Source of the DNA: Acidimicrobiia bacterium
GTDB taxonomy: Bacteria; Actinomycetota; Acidimicrobiia; IMCC26256; PALSA-555
Direction of reading: 5' to 3'
NCBI GenBank assembly: GCA_035948415.1
Contig: DASZJD010000009.1
Coordinates: forward strand, 1 to 64,000
DNA length: 64,000 bases
Shown here: positions 1 through 10,399 of the stretch, one piece after another
Layout of the letters: every line of letters begins with the position of its first letter
Numbering within the stretch: the stretch's first letter is position 1
Notes under the pieces: model-generated
What the model saw: the letters and a program-made list of their open reading frames with translations, nothing else
What the model was told of the DNA's origin: nothing
Databases searched by the model: none
Translations under genes and position numbers: made by a program

Positions 1-552
1 CTCCCGGACGATCTTCGCCATGGCGGCGATGTCGTCGGGCGACGCCGGCTCGTTGTGCGCGCCCCGGTCGCCCATGACGTAGCCGCGGACGGCGCCGTGG
101 GGGACCTGGGTGGCGACGTCGAGGGCCAGCGGCTGGGCGTCCAGGAAGTCGAGGAACTCGGGGAACGTCTCCCAGCCCCAGCGCATGCCGGCCGCCAGCG
201 CCGTCCCCGGGATGTCCTCGACGCCCTCCATGAGCCCGATGAGCCAGTCGCGGCGCGCCGGGCGCGCCGGCGCGAAGCCCACCCCGCAGTTGCCCATGAC
301 GATCGTCGTCACCCCGTGCCACGACGAGGGGGCGAGCGTGGGATCCCACGTCACCTGGCCGTCGTAGTGGGTGTGGACGTCGACGAAGCCGGGGGTGACG
401 ACGCAGCCGGTGGCGTCGAGCACGGCGGCGGCCTCGGCGTCGACCCGGCCGACGGCGGTGATGCGGCCGTCGTCGACGGCCACGTCCCCCGGTCGCGGCG
501 CCCCGCCGGTGCCGTCCACGATCGTGCCTCCGCGGACCACCAGGTCGTGCAT
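1..552 (-). CDS. N-acyl-D-amino-acid deacylase / amidohydrolase family protein (5' part, runs off left edge)
   Basis: The first 184 codons of a minus-strand gene are present; the 3' part lies beyond position 1. The N-terminus (MHDLVVRGGTIVDGTG) and the motif FVDVHTHYDGQ are typical of D-aminoacylase/dihydroorotase-like metal-dependent amidohydrolases, where the HxH pair binds metal at the start of a TIM barrel. The following GVTTIVMGNCGVGFAP block is characteristic of the N-acyl-D-amino-acid deacylase branch. The ATG at 552 has a purine-rich SD (GGGGAGA) just upstream. It is divergent from the P450 gene and appears to share an overlapping promoter with it at 588-597. Substrate is unknown; family assignment is firm. 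Confidence 0.85.
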   Translation of the reverse strand, partial: MHDLVVRGGTIVDGTGGAPRPGDVAVDDGRITAVGRVDAEAAAVLDATGCVVTPGFVDVHTHYDGQVTWDPTLAPSSWHGVTTIVMGNCGVGFAPARPARRDWLIGLMEGVEDIPGTALAAGMRWGWETFPEFLDFLDAQPLALDVATQVPHGAVRGYVMGDRGAHNEPASPDDIAAMAKIVRE

Positions 553-587
553 CGCTCTCCCCGCGTCGTGGACGGCCGTCCGGCCAG

Positions 588-597
588 ATCGTAACGT
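588..597. promoter_or_regulatory. Divergent overlapping -10 boxes between amidohydrolase and P450
   Basis: TAACGT (592-597) reads rightwards to the P450 gene and TACGAT (complement of 588-593) reads leftwards to the amidohydrolase; the two share the central TA at 592-593. Predicted starts leave leaders of about 30 nt on each side, and each leader contains an SD (GAGGAGG at 626-632; GGGGAGA on the minus strand). No -35 was identified. Inferred from sequence only. Confidence 0.45.
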
Positions 598-637
598 GTT
601 CCAGTCTGGCCCGGCTGGGCCGACCGAGGAGGACGCT

Positions 638-1855
638 GTGAGTGCAACGACGCTGACCGACGTCGATCTCGCCAACCTCGACACGTTCGTGGCCGGCGTC
701 CCGCACGACATGTTCGACCTGCTCCGCCGCGACGCGCCCGCCTACTTCCACCCGGAGCCCGACGGCCCCGGGTTCTGGTGCGTCGTGCGCTACCCCGACC
801 TCCAGCAGCTGAGCCACGACTGGTCGGACTACTCGAGCGAGTCGGGCATCACGCTCTTCGAGGTCGACGACGAGCAGCTCGAGCAGCAGCGGATGATGAT
901 GCTGATGATGGACCCGCCGCGGCACACGAAGCTGCGGCTGCTCGTGAACAAGGGCTTCACGCCCCGCGTCGTCGGCCGGCTCCACGACCGGATCCGGGAG
1001 GTGGCGGTCGACATCATCGAGCGCGTGGCGCCCCGCGGCGAGAGCGACTTCGTCGTCGACGTCGCCGCCGAGCTGCCCCTCCAGGTCATCGCCGAGATGA
1101 TGGGCGTCCCGCAGGCGGACCGTCACAAGGTGTTCGAGTGGAGCAACCGGCTCATCGGCTCCGAGGACCCGGAGTACGCGGTGACCGCCGAGGACGCCAT
1201 GGGCGCGGCGACCGAGATGTTCTCGTACGCCAACGACCTCGCGACCGACAAGCGCGCCCACCCGAGCGACGACATCGTGAGCACCCTGCTCGCCGCCGAG
1301 GTGGAGGGCGAGCGCCTCACCGACCTCGAGTTCGACCTCTTCTTCGAGCTGCTCGCGGTGGCCGGGAACGAGACGACGCGCAACCTGATCTCGCACGGCA
1401 TGCTGGCGCTCGTCGAGCACCCGGACCAGCGCCAGCTGCTCCTCCACGACCGGTCGCTGCTGCCGTCGGCGGTCGACGAGATGCTCCGCTACGCGTCGCC
1501 GGTCATGTACATGCGCCGGACGGCCCGGCGCGACCTCGAGCTGCACGGCGAGACGATCCGGGCCGGCGACAAGGTCGCGCTGTGGTACATCGCCGCCAAC
1601 CACGACCCGGCCGTGTTCGAGGACCCCCACCGCTTCGACGTCCGGCGCCAGCCCAACGAGTACCTGGCCTTCGGCGGCGGGGGCCCGCACTTCTGCCTCG
1701 GCGCCCACCTCGCCAAGCTGGAGATCACGGTGATGTTCGAGGAGCTGCTGGCGCGGCTGCCCGACATCGAGCTCGCCGGGCCGGTCGAGCGGCTCCGCTC
1801 GAACTTCATCAACGGCATCAAGCACATGCCGGTCACGTTCTCGCCCGCGGGGTAG
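638..1855 (+). CDS. Cytochrome P450, CYP124/CYP125-like
   Basis: A 405-residue bacterial class I P450. Hallmarks are the I-helix AGNETT (from residue 242), the K-helix ExxR (E281-R284) and the heme loop FGGGGPHFCLG with the thiolate ligand C353. The C-terminal third (YMRRTARRDLEL, GDKVALWYIAANHD, INGIKHMPVTF) resembles CYP124, an omega-hydroxylase of methyl-branched lipids and sterol side chains in mycobacteria; CYP125/142 are close relatives. GTG 638 is chosen because of the SD GAGGAGG at 626-632; the frame stays open upstream but without a better start. No ferredoxin or reductase gene is adjacent. A phosphotransferase follows after 31 nt. The substrate is inferred only as a lipid or steroid chain. 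Confidence 0.9.
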   Translation: MSATTLTDVDLANLDTFVAGVPHDMFDLLRRDAPAYFHPEPDGPGFWCVVRYPDLQQLSHDWSDYSSESGITLFEVDDEQLEQQRMMMLMMDPPRHTKLRLLVNKGFTPRVVGRLHDRIREVAVDIIERVAPRGESDFVVDVAAELPLQVIAEMMGVPQADRHKVFEWSNRLIGSEDPEYAVTAEDAMGAATEMFSYANDLATDKRAHPSDDIVSTLLAAEVEGERLTDLEFDLFFELLAVAGNETTRNLISHGMLALVEHPDQRQLLLHDRSLLPSAVDEMLRYASPVMYMRRTARRDLELHGETIRAGDKVALWYIAANHDPAVFEDPHRFDVRRQPNEYLAFGGGGPHFCLGAHLAKLEITVMFEELLARLPDIELAGPVERLRSNFINGIKHMPVTFSPAG

Positions 1856-1886
1856 CGGCCGTCGACGGCGCTCGGACGACGCCCGC

Positions 1887-2954
1887 GTGGGTGCTCCCGG
1901 ACCGGGCGTCGGGCCGCTGACCGACCCGCCCGGCCTCGACCGCGACCGCGTCACGGCGTGGCTGCGCGACCGCGTCGACGCGGCGCCGCCGCTGCGCTTC
2001 TCGCTCGTGCCGGCGGGCGGCTCGAACCTCACCTACCGCGTGGACGACGCCGCCGGGCACCGGTGGGCCCTGCGCCGTCCCCCGGTGGCCGCCGTGCTCG
2101 AGACCGCGCACGACGTCACCCGAGAGTGGCGGATCCTCGAGGCGCTCGGGCGGCACACCGACGTGCCGGTGCCGCCGACGGTCGCCTACTGCGGCGACGC
2201 CGACGTGACCGGCGCGCCCTTCTACCTGATGCGCTTCGTGGACGGGCGGGTCCTCCGCACCGAGGCCGACGCGTCGACGCTGACGCCGGGCGCGGCCGAG
2301 ACTGCCACCGACTCGCTCGTCGACGCGCAGGTCGCGCTCCACGCCGTCGACCCGGACGCCGTCGGCCTCGGCGACCTGACCCGCCACCGCCACGACTACG
2401 TCGCCCGACAGCTCCACCGGTGGCGGGCCCAGGTCGAGCGGGCGAAGGTCCGCGAGCTGCCGCGCCTCGACGACCTCCACGATCGGCTGGCGGCGACGGT
2501 CCCGCCGGCGGCGGGCCCCCCGTCCCTCGTCCACGGCGACTACCGCTTCGACAACACCATCCTCGGGGACGACCACCGGATCGTCGCCGTCCTCGACTGG
2601 GAGCTGGGCACGATCGGCGACCCCGTGGCCGACTGCTGCTGGAGCCTCCTGTACTGGGTCGACCCCGGGGACCCGGCGCCGTTCCTCCCCGCCGCGCCGA
2701 CGCTGGCGCCGGCCCTCCCCCGCCGCGCCGAGGTGGCGCGCCGCTACGCCGCCCGCTCCGGGCGCGACCTCGACGCGCTCCCGTGGTTCACGGTGTTCGG
2801 GTACTGGAAGATGGCCTGCATCGTCGAGGGCGTCTACACCCGACGCCGCCGGGGCAGTCGGGGCGGCGCCGCCAGCCAGGACCTGGCCTCGATCGCGGAC
2901 CGGGTCGTCGCGCTGCTCGACCGTGCCACCGAACTGGCGTCTGGCGTCTGTTAG
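1887..2954 (+). CDS. Phosphotransferase family protein (APH fold)
   Basis: A 355-residue kinase-like protein of the aminoglycoside phosphotransferase superfamily, in the group often found next to acyl-CoA dehydrogenases (COG3173-like). Visible: an N-lobe glycine loop (GGSNLTYRV), the catalytic loop HGDYRFDN with its Asp and Asn, and the metal-binding DWE followed by IGDPVADCCW. It probably transfers phosphate from ATP to a small-molecule hydroxyl rather than conferring antibiotic resistance. GTG 1887 is the only plausible start in frame and lacks a clear SD, so the N-terminus is uncertain. It lies 31 nt after the P450 and is probably co-transcribed. Confidence 0.8.
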   Translation: MGAPGPGVGPLTDPPGLDRDRVTAWLRDRVDAAPPLRFSLVPAGGSNLTYRVDDAAGHRWALRRPPVAAVLETAHDVTREWRILEALGRHTDVPVPPTVAYCGDADVTGAPFYLMRFVDGRVLRTEADASTLTPGAAETATDSLVDAQVALHAVDPDAVGLGDLTRHRHDYVARQLHRWRAQVERAKVRELPRLDDLHDRLAATVPPAAGPPSLVHGDYRFDNTILGDDHRIVAVLDWELGTIGDPVADCCWSLLYWVDPGDPAPFLPAAPTLAPALPRRAEVARRYAARSGRDLDALPWFTVFGYWKMACIVEGVYTRRRRGSRGGAASQDLASIADRVVALLDRATELASGVC

Positions 2955-2987
2955 ACCGGTCGCGACGCCGCCGCACCGGGGAGCACC

Positions 2988-4397
2988 GTGGACCGCAGGT
3001 CAGTCATCGTGGCCGGTGTGCTGGCGGGCGTGCTCGCCGCCGCGCTCGGCGTCGGCATCGCCCTGAGCAGCGGCGGCGGCGGGCAGTCGGTCCGGACGCC
3101 CTCCGGCTCTGCGACCACCACGTCCTCGGCGAGCGTCGCCACGACCACGACGACGGCCACGACCACGACGATCGTCCCGCCGAAGACGGTCCCCACCCTC
3201 CCCCCGCCCACGGTGGTGATCCAGCCCGGGTCGTCGACGACCGCGGCGCCGACCACCCCGACGACCGTCCCCGGCGGCAGCGACATCGGGATCACCGCCC
3301 GCGAGGTCCGCGTGGCCGTCATCGCCGACGACATCGCGGTGGCCCGCGGGGTCCAGGCCTGGGCGCAGGCCGTCAACCAGGCCGGCGGGCTGGCGGGGCG
3401 GAGCCTGCGGGTCGAGGTGCGGCTGGTCACGAGCCCGGCCGGCTACGCCGCCGCCGTCACCGCCGCGTGCGCCACCGACTTCGCCGTCGTCGGGTCGAGC
3501 TCCCAGTTCGACGGCCAGAGCGACGCGCTGTCGTGCGGCGTCCCGGAGCTCGCCACCCGCATCTTCGACGTCGCCCACCGCAGCCGCCCGAACGCGTACG
3601 CGGCCATTCCCGCCGTGGCCGGGCTGGAGCGGGTCGGCGCGTTCAAGCGGATCCTCGCCACGACGAAGGGCTGCTGCCGGCAGTCCGTGCTCGTCCCCGC
3701 CACCGAGCCGGGCCGCGCCGCGACGCAGCAGTCGCTGCGGGCGGCGGTCGAGGTCGGCTTCACGACCGCAGGGACGCCCGACGTCGGGCCGGGCGCCGAC
3801 TACGCCGGCCTCGTGCGCGACCTCGTCGCCCAGCAGGCGACGTTCGCCCGCAGCGGCCTCGGCGCCGGCTCGACGGTCCAGCTGCGCCAGGCCGCGGCCG
3901 CGAACCCGGGCTCGCGGATCGTGAAGGCCTGGTACTGCGACGCCAGCTGCGACGACCCGAGCTTCCTCGCCGCCGGCGGCGCCGCGGTCGAGGGCCAGCT
4001 CGTCGACGTGGGCCTGAACCCACTCCTCGACCAGCACCGCATCCCGACGATGGCGGCCTACGTCCGGGCGGCGAAGCGCCTCGGGACGCCGACCACGCTC
4101 GCCGGCCTCGAGTCCTACAGCGCCGGCCTGCTCTTCGAGCGGGTGGCCCGACAGGTCGTCGCCGCCAACGGCACCAACGGCCTGACCCGGGTCCGGCTCC
4201 TCGGTGCCGTCGCCGGCGTGCACGACTTCGATGCCGGCGGGATCCTCGGCATCACCGACGTCGCCGGCCGCCAGCCGACGGGCTGCTTCGCGCTGCTGCG
4301 GGTCCACAATGGCCACTTCGTGCGCTCGTTCCCCGTCGAGCCCGCCGGGCTCGACTGCGGGACCCAGAACCTGCGCACGGTCCCGACGGGAGGCTGA
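2988..4397 (+). CDS. Membrane-anchored ABC-type substrate-binding protein (Peripla_BP_6-like)
   Basis: A 469-residue protein with one N-terminal hydrophobic segment (about residues 7-27), a Ser/Thr/Pro-rich linker (about 30-95), then a type I periplasmic-binding fold starting at DIGITAREVRVAVI. There is no lipobox cysteine, so it is probably tethered by its uncleaved N-terminus. The domain resembles LivK-like receptors for amino acids, amides or aromatic compounds. GTG 2988 has a GGGGAG SD. The SDR downstream overlaps its stop by 1 nt (TGATG), implying an operon. No permease is adjacent; it may serve one of the Liv-type importers elsewhere in the window or act as a sensor. The ligand is unknown. 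Confidence 0.8.
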   Translation: MDRRSVIVAGVLAGVLAAALGVGIALSSGGGGQSVRTPSGSATTTSSASVATTTTTATTTTIVPPKTVPTLPPPTVVIQPGSSTTAAPTTPTTVPGGSDIGITAREVRVAVIADDIAVARGVQAWAQAVNQAGGLAGRSLRVEVRLVTSPAGYAAAVTAACATDFAVVGSSSQFDGQSDALSCGVPELATRIFDVAHRSRPNAYAAIPAVAGLERVGAFKRILATTKGCCRQSVLVPATEPGRAATQQSLRAAVEVGFTTAGTPDVGPGADYAGLVRDLVAQQATFARSGLGAGSTVQLRQAAAANPGSRIVKAWYCDASCDDPSFLAAGGAAVEGQLVDVGLNPLLDQHRIPTMAAYVRAAKRLGTPTTLAGLESYSAGLLFERVARQVVAANGTNGLTRVRLLGAVAGVHDFDAGGILGITDVAGRQPTGCFALLRVHNGHFVRSFPVEPAGLDCGTQNLRTVPTGG

Positions 4398-5212
4398 TGG
4401 CACCGTTTCGATACGACGACCAGCGGGTCGTGATCTCCGGCGCGTCCTCGGGGATGGGGGCGGCGACGGCCGCCATGCTCGTCGACGCCGGCGCCGAGGT
4501 GTACGCCCTCGACGTCCGCGAGGTGACGGTCCCGGTCGCCAAGGCCTTCGAGACCGACGTCGGCGACGCGGCCGCGGTCGACCGGGCGCTCGCCGCCATC
4601 GGCCCGCCGGTCCACAAGCTCTTCAACGTGGCCGGCGTGCCGCAGACGCACCCGCCCGAGCGGGTGTTCGCGGTGAACTTCCTCGGCTTGCGCCACCTCA
4701 CCGAGCAGGCGGTGGCGCTGATGCCCGAGGGCGGCGCGGTGGCGAGCGTGGCGTCGCTGGCGGGCATGGGATGGTCGGAGCACCTCGCCGCGATCAACGA
4801 GGTCCTTGACCTGCCGGACCTCGATGCCGGCCGCGACTGGGCCGCCGCCCACCTCGCCGGCCTCGGTGACCCGTACTTCTTCTCGAAGGAGTGCGTGATC
4901 GTGTACACGTTCCGCGAGGCGCCCCGGCTCAACCGGACGCGCGACATCCGCATCAACTGCGTGAGCCCCGGTCCCGTCGACTCGCCGATGATGGTGGACT
5001 TCCGCGCCGCGCTGTCGTCGGCGACCATCGACTGGACCGCGACGCAGGCGAACGGGCGGCTGGGCCGGCCGGAGGAGATGGCGCCGCCGCTCCTCTTCCT
5101 GAACAGCGACGAGGCCAGCTACGTGAGCGGCCACAACCTGCTCGTCGACGCCGGCTTCACGGCCGCGATGACGACGGGCCAGGTCGACTTCGCGACCCTG
5201 CCCTCGACCTGA
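4397..5212 (+). CDS. SDR, 3-alpha-hydroxysteroid / coniferyl-alcohol dehydrogenase-like
   Basis: A 271-residue SDR with the cofactor motif GASSGMG (about 14-20), NVAG in place of the usual NNAG, and active-site YFFSK. An insertion of about 35 residues separates the catalytic Ser segment (SVASLAG) from YxxxK. That lid-like insertion is typical of the 3-alpha-HSD/coniferyl-alcohol dehydrogenase subgroup. The ATG overlaps the TGA of the SBP gene by one base, indicating translational coupling. It is convergent with the aldo-keto reductase gene, with only 7 nt between them. Likely oxidises a secondary alcohol on a steroid or aromatic; the substrate is inferred from the subfamily. Confidence 0.85.
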   Translation: MAPFRYDDQRVVISGASSGMGAATAAMLVDAGAEVYALDVREVTVPVAKAFETDVGDAAAVDRALAAIGPPVHKLFNVAGVPQTHPPERVFAVNFLGLRHLTEQAVALMPEGGAVASVASLAGMGWSEHLAAINEVLDLPDLDAGRDWAAAHLAGLGDPYFFSKECVIVYTFREAPRLNRTRDIRINCVSPGPVDSPMMVDFRAALSSATIDWTATQANGRLGRPEEMAPPLLFLNSDEASYVSGHNLLVDAGFTAAMTTGQVDFATLPST

Positions 5213-5219
5213 GCCGCGG

Positions 5220-6254
5220 TCAGCGGGGACGCCGGCGGCTGGACCGGGACAGCCCGGGCGGCCGCCACGGGTCGCCGTCGCCAATGTCGGTCCCGGGCGG
5301 GACCACGGCGTCGATGGCGTCGAGCGTCGACTCGTCGAGCCGGAGGTCGTGACCGGCCAGGGCGTCCTCGAGCTGGTCCATCGTGCGGGGTCCGATGATC
5401 GCCGAGGTGACGGCCGGATGCTCGAGCACGAAGGCGTGCGCGAGGTGGGTGAGCGACACCCCCGCGTCGGCGGCGACGGCGCGGACCTGCTCGACGACGT
5501 CGAGCCGCTGCTCGTGGGCCTGGCGCTGCCGCTCGTCGTCGAGGCGGCCGGCGCCGAACCCGCGGGCGAGGCGCGAGCCCTCCGGCGGTGGCTGCCCCCG
5601 CCGGTAGCGGCCGGTCAGCAGCCCGCCGGCGAGCGGGCTCCACGGGATGACGCCGATGCCGTAGCGGGCGCAGGTGGGCAGGACCGCCCGCTCGATGCCG
5701 CGCCGGAGCACCGAGTACGGCGGCTGCTCGCACACGAACCGCTCCCGTCCCCGTCGCTCGGCCGCCCACTGGGCCTCGACGACGTACTCGGCCGGGAACG
5801 TCGAGTGGCCGAGGTAGCGGACCTTGCCCTGGTGGACGAGGTCGCTGAGCGCGCCGAGGGTGTCGTCGATGTCGGTGGCGTCGTCGGGGCGGTGGATCTG
5901 GTACAGGTCGAGGTAGTCGGTGTCGAGGCGCTCGAGGCTGCGCTCGACCTCCTGGAGGATCCACCGCCGCGAGCCGCCGCGGCGGTTCGGTTCGGCCCCC
6001 ATCGGGGCGAAGAACTTCGTGGCCAGGACGACGTCGTCGCGCCGACCCTTCAGGGCCCGCCCCACGATCTCCTCCGACTCCCCGGCCGAGTACACGTCGG
6101 CGGTGTCGACGAAGTTGACGCCGGCGTCCAGGGCGCGGTGGATGATGCGCACGCAGTCGTCGTGGTCGGGGTTCCCCCACGCCCCGAACATCATCGCCCC
6201 GAGGCAGTAGGAGCTGACCTGCACCCCCGTCCGACCGAGCGTCCGCAGCTCCAT
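5220..6254 (-). CDS. Aldo/keto reductase
   Basis: A 344-residue NADP(H)-dependent aldo-keto reductase with the catalytic tetrad visible: D50, Y55, K80 and H121 (in NFVDTADVY, LATKFF and YQIHRP). It has the YdjG/YhdN-like bacterial length and C-terminal cofactor-binding residues (AIIGPRTMDQLEDAL). The C-terminal tail is Arg-rich (SRSSRRRPR). The ATG at 6254 follows directly after a perfect 9-bp inverted repeat (6255-6276) that contains a TAAGGT -10-like box, so the transcript may be leaderless and operator-controlled. The carbonyl substrate is unknown. Confidence 0.9.
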   Translation of the reverse strand: MELRTLGRTGVQVSSYCLGAMMFGAWGNPDHDDCVRIIHRALDAGVNFVDTADVYSAGESEEIVGRALKGRRDDVVLATKFFAPMGAEPNRRGGSRRWILQEVERSLERLDTDYLDLYQIHRPDDATDIDDTLGALSDLVHQGKVRYLGHSTFPAEYVVEAQWAAERRGRERFVCEQPPYSVLRRGIERAVLPTCARYGIGVIPWSPLAGGLLTGRYRRGQPPPEGSRLARGFGAGRLDDERQRQAHEQRLDVVEQVRAVAADAGVSLTHLAHAFVLEHPAVTSAIIGPRTMDQLEDALAGHDLRLDESTLDAIDAVVPPGTDIGDGDPWRPPGLSRSSRRRPR

Positions 6255-6276
6255 CCGCCCACCTTAGGGTGGGCGG
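6255..6276 (-). promoter_or_regulatory. Perfect palindrome overlapping the -10 box of the aldo-keto reductase gene
   Basis: The 9-bp arms (6255-6263 and 6268-6276) are exact reverse complements around TTAG. On the minus strand TAAGGT (complement of 6261-6266) sits 6 nt before the ATG, the spacing of a leaderless actinobacterial promoter. A repressor bound to this dyad would cover the -10 box. The operator role is an inference; a hairpin role is less likely if the transcript starts at the ATG. Confidence 0.4.
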
Positions 6277-6303
6277 CGATCCGACGGCAGCCCGTGCCGT
6301 CGG

Positions 6304-7833
<1,530 letters not shown>

Positions 7834-7944
7834 CGCGCACCCCCAGTCGGTCGACCGCGCGCGGCGGATCGCCTCGGGGACGACCCGCCTCGAGGGACGG
7901 TAGTCGGTAAGGTCGGCGAGCCGAGCGGGGCGAGCGGAGGCGTG

Positions 7945-9255
7945 ATGCGGACCGGTTGGGGGGCCGTCCTCGCGACGGCGACGCTGCTGGCGGCGGGAAC
8001 GCCTGCCGTCGCGCGCGCCGCCGCGCCGACGAGCCGGCCCGGCGTCATCCAGGTCCCGGGCGGCGCGCCGACCGTCCAACGCGCCGTCGACGCGGCCAAG
8101 CCCGGCACGCTGATCCTCCTCGCGCCCGGCGTGTACCACGAGGCGGTCACGGTCGGGCGCGCCCATCGCGACATCGTGATCCGAGGCGAGGACCGAGCCC
8201 GGACGGTCGTCGACTGTGGCTTCGCCGCCGACCTCAACCACCGCGACGGCTTCAAGGTCCTCGCCGACGGCGTCGCGATCGAGAACCTGACCGCGCAGAA
8301 CTGCACCGGCAACGGGTTCCTCTGGCAGGGCGTCCGGGGCTACCGGGGCTCGTACCTGACCGCGATCCGCAACGGCGACTACGGGGTCTACGCCTTCGCC
8401 TCGACCCGCGGCGTGTGGGACCACGACTTCGCCATGGGGAGCCCCGACGCCGGCTTTTACATCGGCCAGTGCTACCCGTGCCACGCCGTCATCACCGACG
8501 TCGACTCCGAGTGGAACGGGCTCGGCTACTCCGGGACCAACTCGGGCGGGGACCTGCTCATCGTCCGGTCCCGCTTCCACGACAACCGGTCCGGCGTCGT
8601 GCCGAACAGCGGGAGCGGGGAGGCGAACCCGCCGGAGCGGGCCACGACGATCGTCGGGAACGCCGTCTACTCGAACAGCAACCGCGCCACCGCGGCCATC
8701 GACATCGCCGCGGTGGCGACCGGCACGGGCATCCTCCTCGCCGGGGGGGACGACAACCTCGTGGAGCGGAACCTCGTCTACCACCACGACCTCGCGGGGA
8801 TCTCGGTCGTCCCGCTCCCCGAGCAGGTCCTCCAGCCCGGCCCGAAGGCCCAGAACTTCGACGCTCACCGCAACCGCGTGATCGGCAACGTGGTCCGCAC
8901 CAGCAACTTCGACCTGGTCCTGGTGAGCACGATCAACTCGGCCACCGACGCGGGCGCCAACTGCTTCTCCGCCAACGCGCACGCGACGAGCATCCCGAGC
9001 GACCTCGAGCAGGTGGCCCCGTGCGCCGGGCCGGCCTCGGGCCGGTTCCAGACCGACCTCGGCCGGTTCGCGGCGCTGCTCAGCTCGTCGACCGCGACCC
9101 CGCCCGACTTCCGGGCCGTGTCGCTGCCGTCCCCCCCGCTCCTGCCGAACCTCCCGAACCCGCGCCACGCGCCCGTCCGTCCCGCGACGAACGAGCCGTC
9201 GCTGCGCGTGGCGCTCAGCCAGGTGGCCGTCCCGGCGCCACCGACACCCGGGTAG
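7945..9255 (+). CDS. Secreted right-handed beta-helix protein
   Basis: A 436-residue protein with a signal peptide (about 1-30, ending near ARAAA). It then shows a pectate-lyase-like N-cap (VPGGAPTVQRAVDAAKPGTLILLAPGVY) and a parallel beta-helix body with repeated N-rich turns (NRVIGN, GNAVYSN, RNLVYHHD). Proteins of this shape bind or cleave polysaccharides, but no catalytic set is recognised. Several cysteines (QCYPCH and others) may form disulfides. The C-terminal 50 residues are Pro/Ser-rich. ATG 7945 is preferred over the GTG immediately before it because GGAGG (7936-7940) is correctly spaced; TAAGGT at 7908-7913 is a candidate -10. Confidence 0.75.
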   Translation: MRTGWGAVLATATLLAAGTPAVARAAAPTSRPGVIQVPGGAPTVQRAVDAAKPGTLILLAPGVYHEAVTVGRAHRDIVIRGEDRARTVVDCGFAADLNHRDGFKVLADGVAIENLTAQNCTGNGFLWQGVRGYRGSYLTAIRNGDYGVYAFASTRGVWDHDFAMGSPDAGFYIGQCYPCHAVITDVDSEWNGLGYSGTNSGGDLLIVRSRFHDNRSGVVPNSGSGEANPPERATTIVGNAVYSNSNRATAAIDIAAVATGTGILLAGGDDNLVERNLVYHHDLAGISVVPLPEQVLQPGPKAQNFDAHRNRVIGNVVRTSNFDLVLVSTINSATDAGANCFSANAHATSIPSDLEQVAPCAGPASGRFQTDLGRFAALLSSSTATPPDFRAVSLPSPPLLPNLPNPRHAPVRPATNEPSLRVALSQVAVPAPPTPG

Positions 9256-9262
9256 GCCGGCC

Positions 9263-9284
9263 CGCGGCCGAGCCAGTGGCCGCG
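9263..9284. terminator. Hairpin between convergent genes
   Basis: CGCGGCC (9263-9269) and GGCCGCG (9278-9284) form a 7-bp stem with an 8-nt loop in the 31-bp gap between the convergent beta-helix and epoxide hydrolase genes. There is no T-run. It could serve transcripts from both sides. Confidence 0.35.
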
Positions 9285-9286
9285 AG

Positions 9287-10399
9287 TCAGGCGACGGAGG
9301 CGAAGAAGGCGCGCAGGTCGTCGACGAAGAGGTCGGGGACCTCCATCGCCGCGAAGTGGCCGCCGCGGGGCAGCTCGGCCCAGCGCGTCACCCGGTATCG
9401 ACGCTCGACCCACGCCCGCGGCGGACGCGTGACCTCGCCGGGATACAGCGCGATTCCGGTCGGGACCTCCACCCGGGCCTGCGGGAGCGCCGCCCGTCCC
9501 GCCTGGCGCATCTCCCAATACAGGCGGGTCGACGAGGTGGCGGTGCGGGTGACCCAGTAGAGCGTCACGTTGTCGAGCAGCCGGTCGGCGGAGAACGAGG
9601 CCAGGACGTCGTCGCCGTCCGACCAGCCCCGGAACTTCTCGACGATCCACGCGCAGAGGCCGACGGGCGAGTCCTCGAGCCCGTAGCCGAGCGACTGGGG
9701 CCGGGTGCCCTGGATCTCCTGGTAGCCGGCGCCGTCGCGCCGCCACTCGGCGAGCGCGGCGAGCGCCCGCTCCTCCTCGGCGGTCGGGGCCGGGCCCTCC
9801 GCGGGCCGGGGCGCGACCACGAAGTTGAGGTGGAGGCCGGCCACCCGCGCCGGCGCCAGGTCGGCCACGTTGGCGGTGACCAGCGAGCCCCAGTCGCCGC
9901 CCTAGGCGCCGTAGCGGTCGTAGCCGAGCGCCGCCATCAGCTCGACGAACGCGGCTGCGATGCGGCGCGGGTGCCACCCGCGCTCGCGGGTCGGGCCGGA
10001 GAAGCCGTAGCCGGGCAGCGACGGGGCCACGACGTGGAACGTCTCGGTCAGCGCCGGGAGCGCGTCGAGGAACTCGACGACCGAGCCGGGCCAGCCGTGG
10101 ACGAGGAGCAGCGGCAGCGCGTCGGGTGACGAGGATCGGGCGTGCACGGCGTGGATCGGCTGCCCGTCGATCGACGCCCGCACGTGGTCGTACCGGTTCA
10201 GCTCCGCCTCGAGGCGGCTCCAGTCGTAGCCGTCGCGCCAGTAGCTGACGAGCTCGGTGAGGAAGCCGAGCTCGGTGCCCTGGTCCCAGCCGATGCCCGA
10301 GACCTGGTTGGGCAGCCGGGCCCGGGCCAGCCGCCCGCGCAGGTCGGCGAGGGTCTCGTCCGCGACCGCGACCCGGAACGGCTCCACGGCGAGGGGCAT
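9287..10399 (-). pseudogene. Epoxide hydrolase (EHN + alpha/beta hydrolase) interrupted by one in-frame amber codon
   Basis: A 370-codon reading frame that is intact except for TAG at codon 166 (9904-9902). Before the stop: the EHN domain and the oxyanion motif HGWPGS. Directly after it: GGDWG with the nucleophile (would be D169), then a full hydrolase C-terminus with GGHFAAME near the end. The paralogue 1 kb upstream reads YVAQGGDWG where this gene reads YGA-stop-GGDWG, so the amber codon replaces a CAG Gln by one C-to-T change. No frameshift or other damage is seen. The start ATG overlaps the upstream SDR stop by 1 nt. It could be a recent pseudogene, a sequencing error or a readthrough site. 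Confidence 0.8.

Noticed and set aside
1958-5212. Long plus-strand frame (about 1,084 codons) spanning the phosphotransferase, SBP and SDR
   Set aside because: Only its last 271 residues (the SDR from 4397) make sense; the rest is the out-of-frame shadow of the two upstream genes.
9287-9868. C-terminal epoxide hydrolase fragment as a separate gene starting at GTG 9868
   Set aside because: It starts inside the hydrolase fold after the nucleophile, with no SD; it is better read as the 3' part of the amber-interrupted gene.
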